A stretch of DNA of 64,000 nt from Colias croceus (lineage: Eukaryota > Arthropoda > Insecta > Lepidoptera > Pieridae): positions 1,314,501-1,378,500 of the forward strand of contig NC_059558.1 of assembly GCF_905220415.1 (NCBI RefSeq). The letters run 5' to 3'. The notes under the pieces were generated by a model. The model was not told the DNA's origin. It did no database searches and saw only the letters and a list, made by a program, of their open reading frames with translations. Made by a program: the position numbers and the translations under genes. Below, piece after piece: positions 48,701 to 60,700 of this stretch. Every line of letters starts with the position of its first letter. The first letter of the stretch is position 1.

Positions 48701-51700
48701 TTGTATTATTGTTTGTCAATATTATCGTATCTTTATTTTGTATGTCGACGGCGCTGGCGCGCGGTAAATCTCTAAAGAGATTATGTTTGCGCCAGTTTAA
48801 TTTAATTTATATTTAATGAATTGTATTATTGTATTGTATAAATAAATAAATAAAATAAATAAATTACAATGGTCCTGTTTAGAACAAAAGTGTTTACATT
48901 TATTTGGTAAATCTGCAGAGGTGAAAAAATAATTTTATTTTCTATCAACTCTACGGCATTATAAATTTTCTTTTCACTATTACGTTACCATAATATATTT
49001 ATATATTTTCCCCGTTTTTGCCAGATATCCCCCGGGGAAGGAGCTACCCACGTGGAGGGTATGGTGACGCGGGATAACCGTCGTTTCGATGTGATCGCAG
49101 AACAAGTGCAGCGCAAGGCTGAAAGATTGTTACTGAGCAAGAAGGTAATTATGGGTGGATTTTATACATAATTTTAAAATAAATGTGTGAATCCTCCTGA
49201 ATTACTCCTGAATGTTTTAAACATTAATTTTAATTTCATTTGAAAAATATGTTAGTGAACCTATCTGTTCTCTACACTCTTTCAATAATAATATATCAAA
49301 ATTGTTCTATTTACCAAATCTATTTCCCCACGGCATTAAGGAGATGATGATGGTATGATGTAGGCGTATTTGCAAGAACTTTTTCATGTATTTGCAATTA
49401 GACTCGTGCAAACGGTGCGTTGAAATACCTCGCCTTAATTGTAATGTATTAAAATTCTTCTATTCACTAAATATATTCCCCCACAGCGCTCGCTAGAAGT
49501 AGTGAATAATATATCAAATTTCTTCTATTCACTAAATATATTCCCCTACAGCGCTTCCTAAAAGTAGTGATTATTTATATTTTTTTTGAAGTGAAAAAAA
49601 TTTAGTTTTCCCGGTAGGGATAAGATACTATATTTACGTCCATTTACGTCGAATCACTCGCGTGATGACGCGTGATTCGACGTAAATATAGTAAATTATT
49701 TTTTGAAAAATAATATGGTCATAAAGAAATTTCACTTCTTACGTGTGTACACTAGTACACGCACACATTTTTATTTAATAGCGAGTGATTCAAGAGGAAG
49801 CTTTTAGTATATAATTTATTAGGTTTTAGACAAAGCGGACGAAGCCGCGGGCGGTAAGCTAGTCATATATAAAATTTTGCTAATTACCAAATCTTTTTTC
49901 CCCGCAGCGCTCCCTAGAAGTAGTGATTAATATCTTAATATATATAAATCTCGTGTCACAATGTTTGTCCTCAATGGACTCCTAAACCACTAAACAGATT
50001 ATAATAAAATTCGCACACCATGTGCAGTTCGATCCAACTTGAGAGATAGGATAGTTTAAACATGTAGGTACCACGGGCGAAGCCGGGGCGGACCACTAGT
50101 ATACATATATATTTTTTCTTCTTTTAAACAAATCTATTCCCCCGCAGCGGTCGCTAGAAGTAGTGAAAAATATATCAAATTTCTTCTATTCACTAAATAT
50201 ATTCCCCCACAGCGCTACCTAGAAGTAGTGATTAATATTTTCTTCCACAGCGGTCGCTAGAAGTAGTGGGCGACATGGAGGAGCTAGTGGAGTGGCTGCG
50301 CGCAGCAGACGCACAGCTGCGTGCCAGCGCCCCGCCCGGCGCACGCGCCGACGTGCTGCGGGCACAGCTGGCCGACCTGCGCCCGCTGTGCGATGACGTG
50401 GCTGCGCAGCGGGTGAGGACCAGGGATCTGCTCGCGCAGGCTAAGAAGGTCAGTGAATGAACCAAGAAGCTTATATCTAATACACTGGAGATTGCACTAT
50501 GAACATTAACTTGTCACAAGAACAATATGACCTTGAATGACGCCATATTTTCTTGTGACAAGTTAATGTTCATAGTGCAATCTCCAGTGTATTAGACATC
50601 AGCTTCTTGGAATGAACGAATGAATGGTTATTTATTTTATTTATTCTTTATTGTACATAATATACCAAACATAAATAAGCTATACTATAATTAAATACAA
50701 TGAAAACACACGGCACATACGTACTAAAAGGCGGCCTTATTGCTCAAAAGCAATCTCTTCCAGGCAACCCTGATTGGTAAGGTTATGCTCTAGCTACCTG
50801 CCCAGCGAACTGAGATCTATGTATGTCAATTTGCTTTGATTTATTTATTTTGATATACTTATGTATCCAAACAGCTGCAAAGAAACGTGAAGAGATTGCT
50901 CTCTTAGAAAAAAAGCCCTCTTTTTATTCATTACTAGCTGTGCCACGCGATTTCACCCGCGTGATTCCGCTTCTGTTGGTCTTAGCGTGATAATATATAG
51001 CCTAAATTACTCGTGGACAATGTAGCTTTCGAATGGTGAAAGAATTTTTAAAATCGGTCTAATAGTTTATGAGCCTATTCATTACAATCAATCAAACAAA
51101 CAAAGTTTTCCTCTTTATAATATTAGTTTCCTTTTATTCTGAAAACTGTCAATCTTAATTATTTTACATGATTTTATGTATCAACTAGCTGTTACCGGCT
51201 TTCTGTTATATTTTGTCACAATTAAAATACTTCCACTATTTCATATCACCCACAGTTGTCTTTTGGTGAAAAAAAAAATTTTCACGATAATTATCATCTT
51301 TCAGGTGCTCCGCGAATGCCAGTCGACAGAGGAAGCGGGAGTGATAAGGGAGAGGAGTGAAGAACTGAAGGAGATGATGGAGGAAGTCGGGCAGCTGAGC
51401 GCCGCGCGGTTGGCAGCCCTGGAGCAGGCGCTGCCACTCGCAGAGCACTTCGCTGATACACACCATGGGTGAGTGGGAACATTTTGAGGGTAGTTGCAAA
51501 AAAAATAATTTTTAAGAAAGAAAGAATTTAATTGACACTTACAATGGCAGTATACGTGATAAAAATATTGTATATTAACACCTTTAAATTACCAAATACG
51601 CAAGCAAATAAACAGATTTGGTTTGATTTATTGTCCTCAACATGAAGAAGTTTTTAAATGACAGTTATATTTTTTTTTTTTCTTTTTCGTTTATTTTACA

Positions 51701-54700
51701 TATATTTCTTTTCAGATTATCCTCATGGTTGGACGACATGGAGAAACAAGTACAAATGCTGGCGATGCCGGCGCTTAGACCCGAACAAATCGTTCAGCAA
51801 CAAGATAAGAACGAGGTACATATTGTTCTTTTTTTTATCGTACTAAAATTGTTCTATTTAATTTTTCTTTTCAAATAAAAAAAGGTTTTAGCGCTGAATG
51901 ATGGTTTTATTCAATTCCAATTTTATGGAGTGTTCGGGCATTATTATAATGCCCAAGTAAAAGTTGTACGCCATTTGCCAGCGTATCTCTTATTTGATGT
52001 TATGTTTTTTGATTATTAATTTGATGTTCAATGGTTATTGAACATCACACTTCCCTAATTGATCTTTTCAGCCATTTTTACAATGTTTATTTAATATTTT
52101 ACATTGTTTCACAGATGCTACAGCAATCGATCGGCGGGCACAAGCCTCTAGTCGACAAGCTGGTCAAGACAGGTGAAGCGCTGTGCAATCTAATCAGCGA
52201 AAGCGATGCAGCCGCTGTAAGGGATACCGTGGACGCTGACTGTGAGCGATACAACGCTTTACGGGCTGAATTGAGGCAGAGACAGCAGGAATTGGAACAG
52301 GTATAAACAATTTATTTATTTACTAGCTTCCCTCCCGCGGCTTCGCCCGCGCAGTCAAAGAAAAACCCGCATAGTACCCGTTCCCGTGGGTTTTCCGGGA
52401 TGAAACCTGTACTATTTCCCGGGGTAAAAAGTAGCCTGTGTCCATTCTCGGGTATCAAAATATCTCTATACCAAATTTCATGCAAATTGGTTCAGTAGTT
52501 TAGGCGTGATTGAGTAACAGACAGACAGACAAAGTTACTTTCGCATTTATAATATTAAGTGTGGATTTATCAGCATGGCGGTGTGGTTAAGATTTGGAAC
52601 TTCTCTGCTAAGTTAAATATTAAGTTTGGTTATAAGTGGGGGGAGATGTTTGACGTTTTAGACAAGTTTAGGTCGATGGGCTTTAAACTGTCTGACCGTC
52701 AACTGTGCTGTATGTTATTCAATAATCATTCTCAAAAATTCATTATTGTAAACATCTCAAATATTTGTTATATGAATACCTTGTTATGTTATCTCCTAAT
52801 GGAACTGTATTTAATAATTTTAGATTGTCAAAATAAAACGTACTCTATTTCTAGTTCTACTTAAAGTTACTGAATTTTTAAATAAATCACAAAAATTAAT
52901 AAAAGCCTACCCGCTCAAATGTTGTGAAAAGATTACTGGATCACATTTTCAATGCCTTGATTTATATTTATTTCATTTCCAAATTCATAACCGTTCTATA
53001 TAACAATATTAATAAATTAATAATACCTTTTTCTTTATTTTCAGGCGCTACAAGAATCGTCAGTATTCGCGGAACGTCTAGAAGGAATGGTCCGTGCTCT
53101 ATCAGGTGCGGCCGATCAGCTACAGCACGCAGAACCTGTGTCTGCACACCCGCATAAAATACAGTATGTTTTTGTTTAAATATATGTGATTTTTAGTACA
53201 TTTGTATTGAGGAAAGTGAGAAAATATAGCTCATTTTATAAAAAATTTATTGGTTTATCCTGTTTATAGGTTTGAAGGTATATTTTGAATAAGCTAGAAT
53301 CCGGCTCGAAGGACCAAAACCTTGTTGGTCCTTCAAGCCGGATTTTTTCGGTGATACATTTCTTCATACAAGATTTTATTTTGTTTGGAGAACTTTTTTA
53401 CACTCATCTTCAATTCAAACAAATAAGAATATCAAACTACTTAGTTTATATTCTCTTTTTAATGTTAAGTAATTATCACCTATACAAACTATTTTACGGG
53501 TTTTCTACTTTAAAGAGGTTCTTCGATTTAGGTAATTTTTTAAACTACTTTACTTTTTTCTCCATGTACTAAAATATATATACCTCATTCAACAGAGACC
53601 AAATAGAAGAGAACAACGCGTTAATAGAAGATCTAGAGAAGAGAGAAGAAGCGTACCGTGCGGTGCAGCGCGCGGCCGCCGACGTGATGGGCAAAGCTAG
53701 AGCCGCTGACCCGGCCGTAAGGGATATTAGAGCGAAACTGGATAAGCTTAATAAGTAAGTTTTATTTGGGAAAAATGGGGGTAGTTTTGTGGTTACAAAA
53801 AAATTTTTTGGCTAATTTTAACTTTGATTTAAAATTGACTGTTTTACTCTTCAATAAATAAGTTATGGTATTTTTTTTTTCAGTGACCTTTTTTTGCTAT
53901 CCGTACAGCTTTCTGATTTTCATTTATAGTGGCTATAATAATATTTATGTATTGTTTCCAAATAAATGATTTTTTATTTTTTATTTATTTATTTACATGC
54001 GATGGGAACTGAATGTGACCTTTTTTCAATGTTTCTATAAAAGGTGTAAGATCTTTTCTACTTCATCTGACATTTAAAAAAATGTTTCTATAAAAAACTG
54101 TAGGTTCTTTTTAGCTTAATTTGATCTTAAAAATTTAAACGCGTTTTATTTAATACTATTATCCCGACGTTTCGCACCCTTTACAACGAGCTTAACCGAT
54201 TGAGCCCCAAGCGGCCCGATCGGTCCCGGAACCACAGACACAATAGATTTTTTATTGTGTCTGTGGTTCCGGGGCATGAGTTATTAATACTATTATCCCG
54301 ACATTTCGCACACTTTGCAGCGAGTTTTTAATCTGCCAAGATACGTATCCAAGCTATGAGAACTGATTTTGATCTTTTAAATACGTATTTCCGTTTCCAG
54401 GTTATGGGACGAAGTGCAACGCTCGAGCACGAACCGGGGCCAGTCCCTGGACAGCGCGCTCGAGCTGGCCAAGCGCTTCTGGGAGCAGCTGGAAGCCGTG
54501 ATGCAGCAGCTGGGCGAGCTGGAGGACACGCTGGCTGCTGTACCACCGCCGGCTGCGCAGCCGCACCGCATACAGCACCAGCAGCTGCAGCTGCAGGAGA
54601 TACGCCACGAGATCGACCACACCAAGCCGCAGGTAAAGATGGGCTGGTGGAAGGGGAAAGCTAAAATCTGGTGACAACGTCTTATAATTCGGTAGAGACG

Positions 54701-57700
54701 GCTGCACGCACGAAAAAACATGACTCATGCGGCGTTACCTCGCTCTGAGGCGTTCCGTAAGGCCTTGAAGTGCAAGCGAAAGCGCAGAACGAGCGACAAA
54801 GAAGCAATCGGACGTTGTCACGTTCAACTATTGTCAGTAAACCGACTTTACAGACAATCAATTTTTTACAGCAGAAATTGACCACACTGAGCCGTAAATA
54901 CAACCGGGGCGGCTTAAATGGGAGACCAATGCAAATCTCGCGAAAAAATACAAAAATTGACTTTGTTTGTAGCGCAGGATGTCCCCCAAATTCCCAACAC
55001 GATCCAAAAACCCAAAAAAAAATATAAAAAAAATTGACTTCTGTTTTTTAGGTCTGCAATATAATATAGGTATTTACAATGTAAGGAGCAAAAAAACAAT
55101 ATACGGGTCATTTTGGTCCATACAACAAATGAATTGTTGTATTAAAAAGGTGTCTAGATGGCAGAACTTTACTAAGACCCAATCAAATTTTAGTAATACT
55201 TATTCAAACTTACTCCACAAAAAATTACAATAATAACAATCATAATTTTTCTACAATTTTTTTTCTATAACACCAATATTATAATCCAGGTGGAAAAAGT
55301 GCGCAAGACAGGATCCACCCTCATGTCAATATGCGGGGAACCAGACAAGCCAGAAGTCAAGAAACACATCGAAGATCTGGATACCGCTTGGGATAATATC
55401 ACAGCGTTATATGCTAGAAGAGAAGAGAACCTTATAGATGCTATGGAAAAGGCTATGGAGTTCCATGACACATTGCACGTAAGTTTTGGTTAGGGCAGGA
55501 TTTATAGGGTAAATAATTTGGGGAAGTTTTTAGAGTAGAAGTTAAGAGAGATGTAGTTTTATGGTTAGTTTAACTGTAGAAGTGTAGAAGATTTGGATCT
55601 TTAATGATTCTGCAGTATATAGTCATAATTATTGTAATAAACGACAATAATGTGCTTAATGATTGTCCTAGTTTTGTTTAAAACTTTGGTAATCATACCA
55701 CCATCGCTAATAACAAAATCATTGATATAATACATATGTTTAATAAATTATAAAGTTCAATCCCTACTAATATTATAAATGCGAAAGTAACTCTGTCTGT
55801 CTGTTACGCTTTCCCGCTTAAACCTCTCAACCGATTTTGATGAAATTTGGCACAGACAATCTTTAAACCCTGAGGAAGAACATAGGCTACCTTTTATTGC
55901 GAAATATATACCACGGGCGAAGCCGGGGCGTACCGCTAGTACATTATAATTTATGAAGGCTACATTAATTTATCCTTAACCAATATTAAAATCTACAAAT
56001 AAACATTATATTATATGCTTTAGAATCTACAAGAGTTCCTCGACTCAGCTGAAGAGAAATTCTCTAAAATGGGACCGCTAGGATCCGACATAGATGCAGT
56101 TAAGCGACAAATCGCGCAACTTGCATCCTTCAAGACGGAAGTCGATCCACACATGGTGAAAGTAGAAGCTTTGAATAGGTAAGATACTTCAAAAGTATAG
56201 ATTTTCGAATAAATTCTATATGGAATTTCCTTATAGTAAAGCTTTCCTAATAGTAAAGTTATCACTTTGTCCGAAATTAAATGACTACGCGTATAGTATT
56301 TATAAATTACGAAATTCAATCTTATTGCCAAGTATTATGGTACAAATTCCAAGTACTGACAGATAATCACTTATGTTAATTGAAAATGTTCTTATTTTTT
56401 TAAATTTGTGCTGTCTAAAAGAGTATTTAATAAAACGTTCATAACAGTTTGATACTGCTGTTATATCTATGCAAATAGTTTAGTAAACAGTGTCTTCAAG
56501 TTAGTAACGGTTTTAAAACACGATTTGTCATTCATTAGCTATTAATCGCGTTTTAAACCTGTTTATGATCCTACTTTTCCGTCTATCCTTAAGGTTACGG
56601 GTTAACCCAAACTAATAGCACCTACAAATCCCAAAACAACAGTTTATTAAATGTTTTAATAAGCGACTAATATAAAGTTTTTTTCCCGTTCCACGAATCT
56701 GGCAATCACCAACAGGAGTTTGATGAGGCAAGATAAATATCAAAATTATATTAAAATTGTGTGTTTCGCTTGTGTATCGTATGAGCCAGTTTGTAGTTTT
56801 GTTACCTTGCGTTTATACGTTTGTGTTCCCTGTTTTTGTTTAGGTGGTGATTCTGAAAAAAAACTTACTTAGTTTAGTCAGCTGACAGAATATTTCTTTG
56901 TTTATTATGTATGTGGATATTTCTGTGATCACTGGTCTTTATCACTGAGATTTTTTCAGTCGTCAAATGCACTTTACTTTGTACAAGTTGTGATATTTTA
57001 AATTAAGTATTTAATGAAATTCTGATTCTTCTTTTAAATGAAATACAATAGGCAACAAAAAAGAAACACTATTTATATTGGAATTATATCAGAATCACCG
57101 CTGTTACCTAAGTGCATGTAATTAACTAAACTTATTTATGTTCGTGTTATCGTACCTTTTTATGTACCTACTTTTGTAGTTTTCAAAAGTAAAATAAAAT
57201 ATGTAATGTTAATGAATGTTCTTATATTTTAATTCTGCTTCGAAAAGTGTGGAACTATAACCGTTTGTTCAGCTATTATATAAACTAGCTTGTCTTGTGT
57301 AGTGTCCTGTATAAACATATTGATAAGTTTTTATGCTATAACAACATGTAACACTTTCTGTATCAGTTTTGATTTATTTATTTAAAATAGAAAAGGTAAA
57401 ATATGACTCTTAACACTGACTAAAAGTAGAACAATGCTGTAGAATTAAAATTCCTTTAAAACGACACTTAACACAATATGCCAGAACTTAACACAACATA
57501 CTTAAACACCTTTTGTTTTCAGTTATATCTAACCTCTATTATCAAAAAACTCTTAAAAATTACTAATTCAATACAATACATTCAACTAATCACCACAACT
57601 AACACGAAATCTCTTTTAAATCAACAAAATCTAATCAACAACAAACCAACAGGCAAGCAGCGGAACTTACAGAGAGGACATCGTCAGAACAAGCGGCGGC

Positions 57701-60700
57701 GATCAAACAACCGCTAACAGAAGTGAACGCAAGATGGTCAGCGTTACTCCGAGGAATGGTGGAAAGGCAGCAACAGCTTGAAAGAGCTTTGTTACGGCTT
57801 GGACAGCTTCAGCATGCGCTGAGAGACACGCTAGCGTGGATACAGCACACTAGCGATACGCTGGACACTTTGACACCGGTGAGCGTGACACTATACACTT
57901 AGTGTTGTGAAAAACTTGACTGAATGGTCAGGAATAACATATAACTTACTTTAAAGAGGTTTTTATTATTGAATGTAGTGTCATATGATGATGATCCTTA
58001 TTTGATTAATTTGTACTTGCTATTTATTGTTCAAATGATTTAATTTGTAAATAAAAATTGACTCGAAGGACCATTTGAAATTTCTAATTAGCATAATTGA
58101 TAAATTGTAATACCAAAACACCAAGAATCTAATATAGCCTAAGTAATATTCTACAATTCATAAGTGAAATGACACTAACAAATTGTAAAGTGACAGTAAA
58201 GTTTATTTTCCCTTATCATCTAACACTTTGTGAAATGGCATTAAAGTTTATTTTCCCTCACCAGGTTGCTGGAGACCCTCAAATCCTCGAAGTCGAACTG
58301 GCCAAATTAAAGGTAGTTGTGAACGACATCGCAGCGCACCAGGCTAGTGTGGACACTTTGAATGAAGCTGGCGCACATATTGTACATCATGGTAAGTTTT
58401 ATATATAATAATACAAATAACTAAATTAAAATTAACACGAAAATAACAATGAAATTAAAAAAAAATGTTTTCTTGGTAAAATTTTGCTATATCAGCAATG
58501 ACTAATCCTTGATCCTCGATCAGTTTTATCGATTTTATATTATTGTTTTTAAATTAAAAGTATATTTAAACTGTGTTGTATGCCTTTTTGGTTAATGTCA
58601 AATGTCATTATTTTTTTACACAGGCACAGACGAAGCCGGTGAAACAGCGGAAAAACTGGCAACACTTAACAGAAAATGGCGCGAATTACAACAGAAGGCG
58701 AGAGACCGACAATCGGAACTCGAAGACGCACTTAGGGAAGCGCAGAGGTTAATATTTTGATTTATTAACACCCTAAAATATTTTTAATTGCATTTAATGA
58801 TTCCATATTTATGTATAGTATGTGTTTGCAGATTATTATACGCCGTTTGAAACTGTACAAATAAACTTGTTGTATTTTCTATTGTCTAAAAAAACTACGT
58901 TTAAAAGTAATTCATTTGTCACAGAAAATACCTCTGTAATTTAAACTTTAGGCGCGTTGACAGTATCATTGCACGCGTCGCGTCATGTCAAGACCGTCAT
59001 GTCATGGAGTAAGGTGACGATTTTTGTATCATTGAATCTTGTCAAAGAAGTTTCACTTCTGACACGTATGCTCGGCACACACGGTCTTTTTTTCTAATGA
59101 ATATATTTCTTTTTTTAACAGCTTCAACGCAGAAATCGGCGATCTTCTATCATGGCTATCAGAAGTGGACAGCGTGGTGGTCGCGTCCAAACCGGTCGGC
59201 GGTCTGCCGGAGACTGCCACTGAACAACTTGAACGGTTTATGGTATGTTGTTTTTCATTTTTGTGAGGGTAGATTCAGAAAAAATATTGTTGAGAGGAAA
59301 AATACTTAAGTATGATTTATGTCAGTGGTTTTGTTCGTTTTAAAACACTCGGTTAATTGAAAGAGAAAGTAAAGAAATACTTACTCATAAACTTTTATTC
59401 ATAAAACTAGCTGTTGCCCGCGACTTCGTCCGCGATTAGGTCGTTTTTCGTCATTCGTTGTTTAAAAAAAATACGTGACACTTTATTTTAAAATTTTCTT
59501 AATTATTGTCTCTTATAAAATTTAACTACATTAAAATTGAACACTCTGATAAGAAAATCTTAAAATCTGAAGAAAACATGAATGTGGTTTAAATTCTACA
59601 TTACTTAGTATCAAATAATAATCTAAATTAAATGTAGATTAACAGTTTGAGCACACCATTATAGAATATGTACCTAAGTATTAAATTACGTTAGTTTACA
59701 TAGTAACTTTACTAAAAACACGATGACTATCTTTCGCGCTCGATACCACAAACTAAGCATGTTTGTGGTACGTGGCCCGCGTCACTTGACCCCCATCTGG
59801 ATCCATGATGATGATTCCATCCTGAAGATGATTCAGAAGATGATTCTGAAGATGATTCTGAAGATGATTCAGAAGATGATTCTGAAGATGATTCTGAAGA
59901 TGATTCTGAAGATGATCCAGGATGATTCCATCCTGAAGATGATTTCTTTTGCCTGGAAGAAATCACCGTCGCCTAACAAATATAATGTGTTTTCTTATAA
60001 AACCGTAACATAATTTATTTTATCTACTTAAATAATGAAAATGATATATTTATAAAATATAAAACATATTATTTAAAATGATTAAAAATAAATAAATGAA
60101 GCAACTACGATTCAAAGAAAACATCTTTTTCAGTGTGAAAATGCTCTAAGCAATCCTGGATGATGAACTGTATATCATGTACCTACTCTGATCCCAGTAC
60201 GGTCGGTACGTCGATAGCCATAACGATTAATATTATAATCAGATAACCGCAAAGTCAAAATAAAAACATTACTTGTAAAGTTGTGAGTGCAAAATTTACG
60301 TTTCATTTGGCAATAACATTTTTTTCGGTACTAAAACGTAGTAGTTTGATATGTGGTTGGCTGCCCCTCCTCTCCTTCCTGAAAAATATCCTCCAAAATT
60401 TCCTGAGATACTTCCAATGATTGAACCATTGGACGTTGGACATTAACTTCAGTCAAAAATTGACGAAGCGGATGATTACTAATTTCCACTTAATCCTCGC
60501 TGCTACTGTCTTTATCATCAAATCATCAATTTTCAAGTGGTGTAGTAAAAATATCAGCAGAAATCGTCTTCCAAAGGCGATATAATTTTATTAGCATTGA
60601 ATAAAAAATCAAAAGTTAACTGTAAATCTATAAAAAAAGCTAAGTACTTACAAATAAAATTTTATCAAAAACTTCTGTTCCCAATGCACCTCAAAATAAT

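Larger units (their letters stand above)
49487..50232 (+). repeat. Tandem copies of the exon 43 acceptor
   Basis: Unit: pyrimidine tract ending CCCC(A/G)CAG, then CG(G/C)TCGCTAGAAGTAGTG, which is the first 18 nt of exon 43, then AT-rich filler such as AAATATATCAAATTTCTTCT. Copies at 49487 and 50148 share a second half-unit, so 49487-49575 and 50148-50232 are duplicated segments. Read in the gene's frame, each copy gives RSLEVV or a variant and then a stop. Confidence 0.85.
49145..50250 (+). other. Intron 42 with a repeated 3' splice site
   Basis: Contains five intact extra copies of the exon 43 acceptor plus exon start (AG followed by exon-like sequence at 49487, 49552, 49908, 50148 and 50213) and one decayed copy with its AG lost (CCCCACGGC, near 49327). 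They are interleaved with a hairpin (49626-49693) and two dispersed-repeat fragments. The true acceptor is the last one, AG at 49-50 of 50250. Confidence 0.85.

Noticed and set aside
49487..50250. CRISPR-like or satellite array in intron 42
   Set aside because: The repeated unit is the exon 43 acceptor plus exon start, at irregular spacing with other repeats between; no spacers of uniform length, and the host is an animal.
57478..57717. Frame MPELNTTYLNTFCFQLYL... overlapping exon 52
   Set aside because: Intronic Asn/Thr-rich sequence running out of phase into exon 52; the phase-2 acceptor at 57653 gives the conserved QAAELTERTS instead.
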